A stretch of DNA of 64,000 nucleotides from Torymus aiolomorphi (GCA_036365515.1 CM070874.1:110719235-110783234), one strand, 5' to 3'. Positions 1 to 11,570 are shown, counted from the first letter of the stretch. Notes: a model not told the origin generated them from the sequence alone. Numbers and translations: made by a program.

Positions 1-987
1 AATTTTAAAGCATCGATTACCTCACGCCGTACTATTTAAGGGCTATTTAAGGCACACGTATCGTAATGTACTATTTTAAGTAAATTGTTAATAAATTGCG
101 ATTTCAGTTTCTTAAACTTAGTTTGTCAACTTAAAATGCCAATAATGAAAATTTTAATAGCAACATTTTAAAGAAAATAACATCATGTTTTTTAAATATT
201 TCTTACCACAAAATTATTGAAAAAAGGAACCAAATATTCAATTACATAACTTTTGATTCAACCTTCATTTTTCTTTTTAAATTTAAAATTAGTTTTTTAT
301 TTCGAGTAAAAAATACTTCACGTTGCAATTTTTCAGCATACGAATAACCAAGATCCGAATTTGAAAATTGAGCAAATCTCGTTTTTTAAAGTACAGGCAT
401 GTAAAGAATTGAAATGCGCATTTTTCTGTGAAGAAATCAAATTTTTATTTTTATTAGTTTTATTAAAAATCCTAATAAACTGTATTTTTTTTTTGCGAAA
501 AAAGTAGTTTAATGTAATTTTCTATTCAACTCGCCAGAACTTTATTCAGGTTAACTATTTCTTTCAGAAATTTTTACACAATAAATTTTGGAGTATTAGG
601 AATATTATAAACCATAGCGGAGTAATAGAGATTGTTATTGAACCAAATAGCGAATTTTAAAACAAATTTTTTCGCTGTTTTAAACCTGTATTTTCAAATG
701 TAAAAGCTGTGTAACGAATTTTCGAATTTAATAGAATTTTTCGTGATTATTACAACAAATACACGTGTTATGACGTGCGCACGATAAGATTACGAAAAAT
801 AGTAAATAGACTACTGAAATTTTCCGTACATTTTATGTACCGTAGCGCGCGGCCTTCAACAGCATTTATCGTAGCAATCACGAAATAACCAAGTTAATAA
901 CAGTACGAAAAAAATAGTTGACTCTAACACTCGTGTTTATTTTATTTTTAATTTATCATTCTATTAATGATCATTTGATAAGGTCGG
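1..987. other. AT-rich 5' flank of the protease gene
   Basis: No open frame, repeat array or RNA gene is visible in this stretch. It is AT-rich throughout and ends in the core promoter of the serine protease gene. Confidence 0.5.
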
Positions 988-995
988 TATATAAG
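988..995 (+). promoter_or_regulatory. TATA box of the serine protease gene
   Basis: The motif TATATAAG lies 40 bases upstream of the ATG at 1028. A start about 30 bases downstream of the box falls near 1018-1022, so the 5' UTR would be only about 10 nt. A strong TATA box with a very short leader is common for highly expressed secreted proteases. Seen: the motif and its spacing. Inferred: the transcription start. Confidence 0.6.
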
Positions 996-1027
996 AGAGA
1001 TTTTTTTCATTTTCACTTATTGCAGTC

Positions 1028-1954
1028 ATGAAGGTTTTGTGTATTTTGTTATACGTCGCTTTCGCAAGCGGCTTCTATATAGGTAAAAGGGATTTTAAAT
1101 AGTATTTTTGTTGATTAAAATAAATTTTTCAATTACATATTATATTTCAATTTCTAATAGATAACAATGGGACAAATGAAGAAAAAATTATTGGAGGAAA
1201 TCCCGCTAGTTTAGTAGATATACCGTATCAGGTAAATAGATATCAACTAAATTTTGTAACATTCATTCCTTTGCAGCAATTTCTTTAATGTAACTGGTTA
1301 AAAAAATGATAGATTATTTAATAGATTTATTAATAGATTTATTTATTAATAGACTGTTGTATAAAATAGTCTATAAACGATATTAATAGACCTACTTGCT
1401 TTATAGCATTATGTATTAAATAAATTTCATACAAAACAGATTATAGAAATTTAAAAGTTTTTTAAAATAATTCAAGAAGATGTTGAATCTGATTAAAGCT
1501 CCATATATCTTGTATATCAAAATAATCATTTCAATATAAATCTTTAAGCCCATAACTCTCAGGATGAAAGTATTTAAATTTGTTTTTAGGCTAGCTTGTA
1601 CAGATTATCCTACTTATGCGGTGCATCTATTATACATGAATCTTGGGTTATAACTGCTGCACACTGTGTCAAGTAAGATATCATTTAATTTTTATAATTA
1701 CATTAAGTATTTCTATATAATAGAACTTCTTACAAAAAATTAAATTAATCTCTTCATTGCAAAGTAGAAATAGAACGCGTATATCAGTAAAGACTGGCAC
1801 TAGATTCAGAAACGTTGTTGGTAATAGACACAGAGTTAAGAAAATTATAATCCATGAAGAATTTGATATCGGCTCCAAAAGCAATAACGACATTGCTTTA
1901 ATCATGGTAATTAAATATGTTTATTTTACCAGTGAATTACTTAGAAAAGATTTA

Positions 1955-2027
<73 letters not shown>

Positions 2028-2638
2028 GTCTGTAATAATAGTTTTATACAACTTCGAAACTTGTTAAATAAATTTCAGTAGAAATTTATGTTTTGATTAA
2101 GAACTAAGAGCTTGTGACTAACACGAATATTTTCATTATATTTTTCATCCAGCTTGCAAAACCTATTCGATTTGATTATAGACAACAATCTATAGACATT
2201 GCAAAGCCACACGATATTCCCAAAGAAGGTGATTTGATGCAGATTTCTGGTTTTGGAGAGACAGGGGTAAGTTCTTATCCTTCACAGAGAAAGGATTTCT
2301 TTTTTTCTAGAATTTCTTTAGTTAATTTAATTAACTATTTTTAGCCACATCTGGAGGAAAGCGATGTTTTGTTGGTTGCACACGTACATGTAGTGAATCA
2401 AGAACGTTGTCAAAGAATTTACAGGTCAGATCCCATAACCGATAATATGTTTTGTGCGGGCAGTGGAAACCCTAATATTGCCGATGGTGATTCTGGCGGA
2501 CCTGGTGTTATTCATGGTAAACTCTATGGAATCAGTTCTACTTCTGCAAATTCAGAATCGAGTATATTTCCTGGCGTGTACACTAGGGTGCACAAATACT
2601 ATAATTGGATTGTAGAAAAAACTGGACTCAGATTATAA
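1028..2638 (+). CDS. secreted chymotrypsin-like S1 serine protease, six exons, 252 aa
   Basis: A secreted endopeptidase of family S1 (trypsin/chymotrypsin fold). Exons are 1028-1082, 1161-1231, 1590-1672, 1765-1906, 2153-2266 and 2345-2638. All introns are GT-AG and the phases join to a single 253-codon frame ending in TAA. The start is the ATG at 1028: it gives a signal peptide (MKVLCILLYVAFASG), then a short propeptide ending in K before the mature N-terminus IIGGNP. The triad is complete: His in AAHC (exon 3), Asp in NNDIALI (exon 4), Ser in GDSGGP (exon 6). The Cys42-58 pair and the pair enclosing MFCAG are present. The Cys191-220 pair is absent, since NIADGDSGGP has Ala where Cys191 belongs. 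The residue at position 189 is Asn, and the usual SWG of 214-216 reads S-T-S. The substrate is therefore not predictable as trypsin- or chymotrypsin-like. A digestive, haemolymph or venom role cannot be told apart here. Confidence 0.9.
1957..2022. repeat. (AT)n microsatellite in intron 4 of the protease
   Basis: About 33 uninterrupted AT dinucleotides sit inside the 1907-2152 intron. They also give a spurious open frame rich in Tyr and Ile. Confidence 0.95.
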
Positions 2639-2684
2639 TTTATAAACCTAACTTAGTTTAAAACATACTTGTTTACGTAATGAA

Positions 2685-2690
2685 AATAAA
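2685..2690 (+). terminator. polyadenylation signal of the protease gene
   Basis: AATAAA lies 47 bases after the TAA stop, giving a short 3' UTR. The signal is canonical; the cleavage site itself cannot be seen. Confidence 0.7.
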
Positions 2691-2792
2691 ATTTTGAACA
2701 TAAAGAAGAAATTAAGCTTGATTCTTCCTGCTAATAACGTCACACGACTAGATGCTGAACGATTATTCCCAAAGTAAGTATGTGGAAAATAC

Positions 2793-3630
2793 ACCTAAAG
2801 GGCCTAGCAAGGTAAGATGGTAGAACATGCCCCCAAGCTTTGAACTATCAGACCAAGAGGATCTTCTTTCCCGTGATTAAAGAAACCTTTTCCTACTGGT
2901 ATTAGGCCCCTACTCCCAAACAGGCGCTTTTAAGGCCCCTTTTTGTCATTTTGAGCATTTTTACGATATGTTGGCAAATTTTTGATCGTTTTAAATCGGG
3001 TTTACGGGAACTTAAAGAAAAAATTAAACCCTACAAGTATGAATTTTTTCAAAATTTTTTGGCGCAAAATTCAATTTTTTTTAAGCGTTCGAAATATTCA
3101 AATTGCTATATTTTAAATATTACGATAGACGATGTCTTGGAAAAAATATATATTACATATTTTGTGTCAAATTATTAGAAAATTTTTTTTTCCTATTTTT
3201 AAAATTGGTGCGCAGTGGTTAAAAAAATTAAAAATCCGTTTTTTCCCTACTTTTCGGTATTGCTACTCATTTATGACATGTAATTCGCCTAAAAAGGTTT
3301 GTATTGGCCTATTTTATATCAAAATGATATATTTCTATCTTAAATATGTTGTTTGGTATCATAAAATATAGAATGTGGAATAATAAATCATACATTCATC
3401 TATTTTTCCTACGGTTTTTGACGTAAAAACGAGATTTTTTATATTTTTTTAACGTTTATCTCAGCGGAAACATGGAATTTATGTGATAATCATATTTTTC
3501 ACTCTATTTGTATCTGGGAATAACAGTACATTAGCTATACAAAACTTCAAACAATTAAATATCGATTTTAGAGAGAACAACTATATTTTGTGCGATTTTT
3601 ATTGTTTGGTTCAACACAAAAACAATCAAA
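2793..3630 (+). repeat. left long terminal inverted repeat of the 14 kb element
   Basis: Inverted match to 16072-16789. Recognisable blocks include the GGGCCTAGC tip, the CCCCCAAGCTT block, a stretch rich in runs of A and T, and the inner block AAATATCGATTTTAGAGAGA. It is longer than the right copy by about 120 bases because of indels. It contains no gene. Confidence 0.85.
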
Positions 3631-3660
3631 GTAAAGTTCGCATCTGACAAAATAACCACG

Positions 3661-4215
3661 GTGCTCCAAGGCAACTTGAATGGCAGTAGCTTGGCTCACG
3701 TCCTGCTGCCTCGGCTTGCCGAGAAGATGAACGCGGACGTCATAATGATTAGCGAGCCCTACAGAGACAGAGACACCCCGACTTGGCTCGTTAACACCTC
3801 CCGTACCGTGGTGCTGTGGCTCCGGGGTGGGGCAAGGCCGCAGATAACAAGCCAAGGGAAGGGAGCGGACTACGTCTGGGGAAGGTAGGGGGCGTGACGT
3901 ACGTTAGCGTGTATCTCACCCTGAACTGCAGCGCTGCGGAGTTCGAACAGAAAGTGGAGGCTCTCGAGGACGCTTTGAGGGACATCACCGGTGACGTTAT
4001 TCTCGTGGGGGACGTTAACGCCAGGGCGATTGAGTGGGGCATGACCAAGACAAACAAACGTGGACGGCTGCTGTTAGAGATGGCCGCGAGGCTAGAACTG
4101 ACAGTAGCAAACGTGGGACAGATGACGACGTATAGGAGGCCGGGATACGGGGCATCCATCCCTGACGTGACCTTCGTGACAGACCAAACCCCACAAAGAC
4201 AGGCCAATAGTGCTT
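3661..4215 (+). pseudogene. AP-endonuclease domain of the R1-clade LINE (frameshifted)
   Basis: The first 75 codons (3661-3885) match the start of the R1-clade endonuclease: a LQGNLNGS opening, then SEPYRD. The frame then changes, and the C-terminal half continues in the frame of 3816-4247, with VGGVTYVSVYLT, ILVGDVNARAIEWG (the GD-NA-W motif) and SIPDVTFVTDQ (the catalytic SxPDxTF motif). The two pieces need a frameshift near 3880. In intact elements this domain nicks the target DNA for target-primed reverse transcription. Confidence 0.8.
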
Positions 4216-5541
4216 ATGGCAACACTGGACGTACGAAACGCCTTTAACTCGGTGAGGTTGGTGGACATCGTGCGGGTATTCTCAGATGCTCGCCCGTTGC
4301 CCCCATACCTTCTCCGAATCCTAAAGGATTACCTACACGACCGACACATCACGTACGTGACTCAGGCCAGATTTAAGACAAGACGTATGACGGCAGGCGT
4401 AGCGCAGGGTTCAATTCTTGGCCCCGACATATGGAATGTGGGAAGCGATGAGGTGCTGGACCTCCCGACGCCGGGGGTCTATCTTGTCGGCTACACAAAC
4501 GACCTAGTTATCGCCATCACGACCAAGAACACACGACTGGTTCAGATGAGACTGGCCCAAGCCACGAGACGGGTAGACGGATGGATGCAAAGTCGGGGAC
4601 TGCAACTGGGGATGCAAAAGACGGAGCTACTGTACATAACGAGGAAACGGATAGACACGACGATACCCATGATGGTGGGGACGTCCGTTGTGCGACCCGG
4701 ACGGTCCGCCAAGTATCTGGGGGTCACCCTGAATACAAGAAGGATGACCTTCTGGCCGCACATACGCGACGCCGCGGAGAGGGCGACCTTAAAGACCGCC
4801 GCTCTCGCTCGCCTCATGTGGAACACAAAGGGACCGAGACCGAGCGTCCGTCGACTGCTTATGACGGTGACCCACTCGATTCTGTCGTACGGGGCCGAAA
4901 TATGGGCGGAAGCGGCGCAAAAGAAGACGTACCGCAAAAAGATTGCGGCGGTACAAAAATGCGGGGCGCTGCGTATCGCGTGCGCGTGCCGCACCGTCTC
5001 GGAGGAGGCGGTGCTGGTGATCGCCGGCGTTGTCCCTGTGGACCTCCTAGCTCTCGAGCGAAAGAGGGTCTACGAGTACAGCGAAGAAAGGGGAAGAGCG
5101 AGGACCTCCACAGACGCACGAACAGAGACAATGACGGCTTGGCAAACCCGCTGGACTGACAGTGACAAAGGAAAGTGGATAAGACGCTTGATTATGGACG
5201 TTCGAGTCTGGCACAAAAGGAGAGCTGAGGAGGTGAGTTTTTACCTGACTCAGTTCCTCTCCGGACATGGATATTTCTGCCAATATCTCCACATAATGGG
5301 GAAGGTAACAACCCCGTCCTGCAGGTACTGGGGACATGACAGAGACGATGCGGAGCACACTTTTTTCTCGTGTCTCCGCTGGACAGACGCGAGACTTAAA
5401 CTGCAGACAATGACAGGTGATACCACACCGGACAACGTCGTAACACTGATGCTACTACGCAAACGAAACTGGAACGACATATCATACTACGTGACTTACG
5501 TACTACAAGGCAAAAAAACAGACGGTTGCCTTGAGAACTGA
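4210..5541 (+). pseudogene. reverse transcriptase domain of the R1-clade LINE, inactive
   Basis: A 443-codon frame begins in the middle of the reverse transcriptase: LDVRNAFNSV corresponds to the D-x-x-x-A-F-(D/N) motif. It continues with GVAQGSILGP and then GYTNDLVI in place of the catalytic (F/Y)ADD box. The first catalytic Asp is Asn, so polymerisation is not expected. The C-terminal segment with SCRYWGHDRDDAEHTFFSC matches the Cys/His motif that ends R1-clade ORF2, with Trp in place of one Cys. The linker between endonuclease and RT motifs is missing, so this is an internally deleted copy. Confidence 0.85.
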
Positions 5542-5815
5542 CACAGAAGACGAAGAAGAGACGCACCAGACAAGATAGACAAGAATGCCAAATGGCACAG
5601 ACACGCCGACCGGCCCGAAGTAATGTGAACAACAGTCCCGGGTCGGATTTTCGGTGAACGCCGCGGGAAAGGTTTTGGGTGTTTAGGGGGTAGAAATCCC
5701 TCACACCACGGAGCTCGATGCTCCGTGATGGTCTTAGTGGGCCTCCCTCCCTGCTGAAAGCAGGGACGGACGCCCCGGAAGATTCACCTAGTACCTCAGA
5801 AAAACAAAAAAAAAA

Positions 5816-5920
5816 AACGTTTATCTCAGCCGTCGACATGGAATTTATGTGATAATCATATTTTTCACTTTATTTGTATCTAGGAATAACAGTAGATAAG
5901 TTGCAAAACTTAAAACAACA
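5816..5920 (+). repeat. second copy of an inner segment of the left inverted repeat
   Basis: About 105 bases directly after the LINE tail repeat 3447-3560 in the same orientation (CGTTTATCTCAG, then CATGGAATTTATGTGATAAT), at roughly 90% identity by eye. The LINE is thus bracketed by direct copies of the same transposon segment. Confidence 0.75.
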
Positions 5921-5935
5921 TGGGTTTCTACTATA

Positions 5936-5974
<39 letters not shown>

Positions 5975-6186
5975 GTCTATCGGTTTTGGAGAGTTTTTCT
6001 AGATATTATATACCGGTTTTGAAGAGCCTCTTCACACCGGCAAAGATATATATGACCGGTTTTGGAGAGTTTTCGGCAATTTTCTAGAGTCTATAACCCC
6101 AGGGTCCATATTTCTTTAGTTACGTTAACATAGGCAACTCTGAGAAAAAGAACTATACCTCTCCAAAACCGGTTCACCCACATACT

Positions 6187-6225
<39 letters not shown>

Positions 6226-6259
6226 GTGCGAGGAACAACGAAATCAGACAGGACAAGTG

Positions 6260-6294
<35 letters not shown>

Positions 6295-7098
6295 CTGACC
6301 AATGCTATTCTTGTTCTTTTTATCAGGTGCCGTTTTATGTGTGGAGGGCTGTATGGTGTTCTTGTAAGCATAGACATAAGAGAATAAAGACTCTGAAAAC
6401 AGCTATAGAATACTATAAGCTACAACGAACAAATCCAAAAAAGACTTGTCTAATATAACCTTCGGACAATAACATCAATTTTTGAAAAATCAGAATGGAT
6501 TCAAGATGAACTAATTTATTTTAAGAAATATTGTTTAAATATTAGAGGTGGGTTACTTTTTTATACTTATCTGAATTTTTACTAATAATATATTATTGAT
6601 ATTGTTCGATAATAATATTGAACATAACATGAAAACGAAAATTTACTTGGCTTGACAAGAGTTAATAACATACATTAATTGTATTATATCATTATTAATT
6701 AGTATAAATTTGATTTTTGAAACGTACATAAAAATCTTTAAAAAATTGTAGTGTATAATATACTTATCTCACGTTGGTATTTTAAAGATATAATACATAT
6801 GAGTGATTTGCAATAGATTTTCAGTATATTTGTGAATTTTATATGAAAGACGAGTAAGTGATAACACTTTTGTGTACGTATTCTACAATTATATTGTTGC
6901 ATTCCATAATGTAGACCAAAGTACTGTTATATTAATCTCATGATATAAAATTTTGCGTTATGAACAATGGAAAAGTCTTAACCTTGATAATTGACAAGTG
7001 TATAAAAAGTTTCATTGAAGAACCTATGGGCATCTCTTAATTTTTCCAATTTAATATTTGTAAAGTACTTATAAAATACTTATTTAATAATGATATTC
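5921..7098. other. AT-rich interior of the 14 kb element, no gene recognised
   Basis: Contains TA tracts (5938-5970, 6184-6205, about 6266-6294), a CA tract (6206-6225) and several copies of CCGGTTTTGGAGAG between 5985 and 6175. The 64-codon open frame at 6264-6458 begins inside the TA tract. Its latter part (about 6320-6458) is basic, but I do not recognise it. Confidence 0.5.
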
Positions 7099-7182
7099 TT
7101 AAGGGGGTGTCAAACTCAATTTTTACCGACCGAGCAAAAAATATATGGTTTTTAGTAGAAAAAAAAATATAACGATATATGA

Positions 7183-7388
7183 AAAATCATGAGTGCATTG
7201 CCCTCCGTAATTACATGATTAATCATTCTGCAAAATGCCAAGTCAATATTCAAAAGCGTCTAAGAATGGCATTTGAACGAAAATTTCGTTCAAATGCCAT
7301 TCTTAGATGCCATAAAATATCGACGTGAAACTTTTCAGAATGATTAATAATGTCATTACGGAGGGCAATGCACTCATGATTTTGCATA
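7183..7388. repeat. large palindrome just inside the left end of the TTAA element
   Basis: The arms meet near 7283 at CGAAAATTTCG. The arms carry GTGCATTGCCCTCCGTAAT on one side and its inverse ATTACGGAGGGCAATGCAC on the other, so about 100 bases on each side can pair with few mismatches. Confidence 0.85.
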
Positions 7389-7559
7389 ATATTAAAAAAA
7401 AAAACAGTTTTTGTTATCATGCGGTAAATAGAAAAGATAATAAGCGAAAATTTTACCGTCTAAAAGACGTTAGTGACCGCCTCTTACGGACATGTTATCG
7501 TCATATTGTTCGTGTATGACGTTCGTGTATACGTGTGATGTTTATGCATGATAGCATGA

Positions 7560-8144
7560 CGCTGAGCAGTTGAGCACTGTCGGGCACCCAGGTGTCGAGC
7601 CGCGACGCGTCCCCGCAGCCCCTCGCTGAAGTGACAACAATGCGAGCTGATCGCTAACCACGACAACGACAAGGTACGGTACCTATACGCGGCCTACGCC
7701 ATCTCACACAGCGTGCGGAGCACACCCACGAGGCGGGCGCCGCGCACCATAGAGCCATAACCTCACTTTAACGGGTCGCAGCTCCGTTATCGCGTGACGC
7801 ATGTGTTAGGTGAGGTGTCTCGGACTCTCGGCTGCGAGCGAGTGGGTACGCACGAGGTGCGCTTGTGATTTTGTGCAAGTGAAATAAGTGCAGAGAAGAG
7901 GTAGCGAACGTGGAGCAGCAGCAGGGAGGCAGCAACTCAAGAAGGAAGGATACGGTCAGGTCGGCATCGTACGTAAGCAGCAGAGGTGGCAGCGACAGCT
8001 TTCGCCAAGGACCGTTCGAAAATCAATCACAAGCCTGTTTCTTTGAAAATTATAAGAGAAGGAGGACATGATTGCATTGGTGATTGGTCTACAGAAATCA
8101 AAATGATACAGGAGGATGGATTATATTACTATGAAGACTTTTGA
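7560..8144 (+). other. GC-rich exon-like cassette inside the TTAA element
   Basis: A sharply bounded GC-rich, CpG-containing stretch (about 7560-8010) in AT-rich surroundings. It looks like a promoter plus first exon, with a consensus donor GTAAGC at 7973. A short open frame from about 7978 to the TGA at 8142-8144 encodes about 55 residues, including KPVSLKIIREGGHDCIGDW and EDGLYYYEDF. I do not recognise the peptide. It could be a captured host exon or part of a transposon-encoded transcript. Confidence 0.4.
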
Positions 8145-9420
8145 GGAGATAACAGAAAAGTAATTGATACGAAAATTAATTTATTTATTTCAACCAGACA
8201 TACAGTACATAATTGAGTTCAAGATGTATGTACCTTATATGTCTGAACTTACTTATACCCTATAAAGGTAGATATAACTGTATAGACTTGATGATCTGTT
8301 CTAAAATGTTCTGACCAAAGTATATGATGTTTTCATTTTCTTTCGCTTACATGTATCTTTTTTTTTAAATTAAACTAAATCTTGACATAAATATATTTCT
8401 ATTCATAGTGAGAGTGCTTTACAATACTGTCTCGTTCTCAAGCTGATTTGAAACTTCAATAAAACATTCATTGTATACACTGTAGTTGTATTAAACGCTT
8501 TCACAAACTTATAAAATGTACTTTATTAAATATAAAACACTAAATGTTTACTTTCAAATCAACTTAAGAGTGCAAAGAAAAAATGAAATGAGAAACGCCA
8601 TATAAAGAATTTTTAAATCATAGTACTTGCTATGTGATGACAGCTGTGTTTATATTGCAGCTAGCAGTCAGTTATGTGTAGGTATTGTAATTTATGGTTA
8701 TGGTATCTGTACATAGATCCGATACTTACAAACACAATCTATCTTAACATCTAAATATTTTGTAGAAATAGTGCTAGATTTTCCGACCGATAGGTAATAA
8801 TAGTGTGACAATTTATTCTAAGCAGAATTTTGTCAAATATATTGTTACATTCACACACACATACGAACCCATAACAATATTATTCATAATCCATTTCTTT
8901 AGTTTTTTTTATTTAATGTAATTATTTTTCATATTGAATCTAAAATATTTCTATTTTTGTTTTTCCTTTCCTTTTCTACACGTGTCAGGGTATTAAAATC
9001 TAAAATAACAACCATTATTTACTAAACCAAAATTTTTTTCCCAGTACAGTTCTTCAGCATCGATTGGAAGTTATAATGAACTCTCGATATGGCCATTAAT
9101 ATGAGCATCATAAGGAAGGAGACTTTTAAGAAAATACCTCCAAATTGGGAACTGAAACTTTGACAAAACTATACAATGGCATTACAGTGGGCAACCTTAA
9201 GTGAAGGGCTTCCTGATACGCTCATCTTGACAGCTTCATGTTCCAGATTATCCATGGAACCTGATCTAGTCCGTAATTATTTTAATACATTGTGACCACT
9301 TTGTAGTCTCTTCTTTCAATAATTATTATTAATCTACTGCTTTCAACCATTGCTATAGCTTCATTTTTTTGTTTCAGGATTTTCATTTTCCTTCCAGAAA
9401 AAACCGCAACTATAAGAGGC
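8145..9420. other. AT-rich part of the TTAA element, no gene seen
   Basis: No open frame of note. A short inverted repeat lies near 8196-8255 (AGACATACAGTACAT with ATGTATGTACCTTATATGTCT). Nothing else is supported. Confidence 0.4.
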
Positions 9421-9429
9421 CACCTGTCA

Positions 9430-9655
9430 GAGTTAACAGGTGATCTCATCATTAAGTGTATTTCATATTTACTTTGAGGATATGTGTTTTCGAACTTAAT
9501 TTAAAAAATTATAAGAATAATAGAAATCCACTTCTATAATGTATTGCATGCATTGGATGTATTTTTAAGCTGATTTAATCTTTTTGTAAGTAGGTATAAT
9601 TTAATATAAAAGAATTAAGTTATGCAATTTTTCAGATTTAGTTAAGGCACTACTT
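9430..9655 (+). repeat. direct repeat, copy 1 (~225 bp)
   Basis: Matches 10315-10545 in the same orientation. Shared blocks are TACTTTGAGG, CCACTTCTATAATGTATT (CCGC in the second copy) and TAGGTATAATTTAATATAAA. Confidence 0.75.
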
Positions 9656-10314
9656 GTGTATTTTTTAGAACCGTCAAACTGATAAGTTACACATTTTGAT
9701 TTTTTTATTAAATTATTTGTACTTTCAGAAAGATAAAATCAACTCAAATATACATGAGATGTCTGAGATGCATTACTGGAGCGGATTTCTATCATTCTTA
9801 TATTCTTTGAATTAAGTACGGACACATGACCTCAAAGTAAATATAGATAACCTGGAATGGCCAATCCACCTGCTAAAACTGACAGGTGGCTTTTATATTG
9901 TAGGAGTAGGATGAATTTTCTTGTCAAGTTTTTAGTTTTGGCCCTTTTCGTGTAATGTAGTGTGAGTCTGTCCGAAAAATTGTGAAAAAGTTACTTTAAC
10001 CTGTAAAATTCAGTTTGATTGTAGTAGTAATCAATAATTAATGAACATTAATTGACTCTTAGAGGTTATAGTCAACTTTTCATAAATCTGAGAGGTACCC
10101 AGATTTATTATTCAATCATACTCGCTTAAAGAAAAAATTAAATACCATTATATTACAAACAGGCCTATAGATCTATAGTTCTTTCGACCAGACAGAGAAC
10201 TTCAGATTTCATAAGAGAAAACACATTTAATGAAATAGGCTGAAAATTACAACTTGAAAACATAAATTAATCCTGCTCCTGTAATATAAAAAAAGCAACC
10301 TGCCATATTCAGCA

Positions 10315-10545
10315 GATGTACTCATGATTCAGTGTTGTTGATGTTTACTTTGAGGTGATGTGTTTTACTTCTCAATTTAAAAGAGTATTAAAAGAGTATA
10401 AGAAGTCCGCTTCTATAATGTATTTCAGGCATTGCATGTTTTGTTAAGCTAATTTTATCTTTCTGGACGTAGGTATAATTTAATATAAAAGAATTAAGTT
10501 ATGCAATTTTGAGATTTAGTTTAAGATTTTGAGATTTAGACACTG
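10315..10545 (+). repeat. direct repeat, copy 2 (~230 bp)
   Basis: Second copy of 9430-9655, about 885 bases downstream, directly preceding the 315-bp tandem array. Confidence 0.75.
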
Positions 10546-10548
10546 CTT

Positions 10549-11570
10549 GTCACTTTGAGCAATGGTCAGGTGGTCTTAGTTCGAAAGGCTCATGCGGCGT
10601 TTCAACTTTTGAGTCTAAAAGATGCGTTTCCATTCTCTAAACATATCTTGAACTTCACACACACCATGCAATACATGCTGAAGGATTGAATATCAAGTTT
10701 GACATCTAAATAATCAGCAAGTGTGGAATTGTTATCTTTTTTGTGTGTTTTTCAGGAAATTTTCCAGAAAAAAAGTTATTTCCCCAACACTGACTGATTG
10801 AAAAAGTCTGAAATTGGATATACAATCCCTCAGCATGTATTACATTGTGTGAGGACATTTTGATCAACTTTGAGCAGGAGTCAAGTGGTCTTAGTTGGAA
10901 ATGTACATGCGTCTTTTCGACTTTTGAATCCAAAAGATGCGTTTCCATTCTCTAAACATATCTTAAACTTTACACACACCATGCAATACATGCTGAGTGA
11001 TTGAATATCAAGTTTGAGATCTAAATAATTAGCAAGTGTGGAGTTGTTGTCTTTTTTGTGTGTTTTTCAGGAAATTTTCCAGAAAAAAAGTTATTTCCCC
11101 AACACTGTCTGATTGAAAAAGTCTGAAATTGAATATACAATCCCTCAGCATGTATTACATTGTGTGTGGACATTTTGGTAAACTTGAGCAGGGGTCAAGT
11201 GGTCTTAGTTGGAAATGTACATGCGTCTTTTCGACTTTTGAATCCAAAAGATGCGTTTCCATTCTCTAAACATATCTTAAACTTTACATACACCATGCAA
11301 TACATGCTGGGGGATTATGAATTAAGTTTGAGATCTAAATAATCAGCAAGTTTGAAGTTATTACCCTTTTTGTTTGTTTTTCAGGAAATTTTCAAGAAAA
11401 AAAGTTATTTCCTCAACACTGGCTGATTGAAAAGGTCTGAAATTGGATATACAATCCCTCAGCATGTATTACATTGTGTGAGGACATTTTGGTCAACTTT
11501 GAGCAAGGGTCAGGTGGTCTTAGTTGGAAATGCACATGCGCTTTTTCGACTTTTCATTCCGCAGATCCCT
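10549..11570 (+). repeat. ~315-bp tandem repeat, about 3.3 copies
   Basis: The block ACTTTGAGCA followed by GGTCAGGTGGTCTTAGTT recurs with ends at 10560, 10875, 11189 and 11504, a period of 314-315 bases. Each unit contains CACCATGCAATACATGCTGA and, further on, the near-inverse TCAGCATGTATTACATTGTG, so each can fold into a stem. The short open frames in it are by-products of the repetition. Confidence 0.9.

Larger units (their letters stand above)
3635..5815 (+). mobile_element. decayed R1-clade non-LTR retrotransposon, 5' truncated and internally deleted
   Basis: A LINE insertion comprising part of ORF2, a GC-rich 3' UTR (about 5542-5795) and an A-rich tail (AAAACAAAAAAAAAAAAC, near 5800-5815). 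The GC content is well above that of its surroundings, as expected for a recent insertion of foreign composition. The element lacks ORF1. Its ORF2 is broken by a frameshift and by a deletion that joins endonuclease to reverse transcriptase. Confidence 0.85.

Noticed and set aside
1681..1905. 74-codon - strand frame overlapping protease exon 4
   Set aside because: It is antisense to a confirmed exon that carries the catalytic Asp.
4542..5159. Frames of 90-192 codons overlapping the reverse transcriptase on both strands
   Set aside because: They are shadows of the GC-rich LINE ORF2 in other frames.
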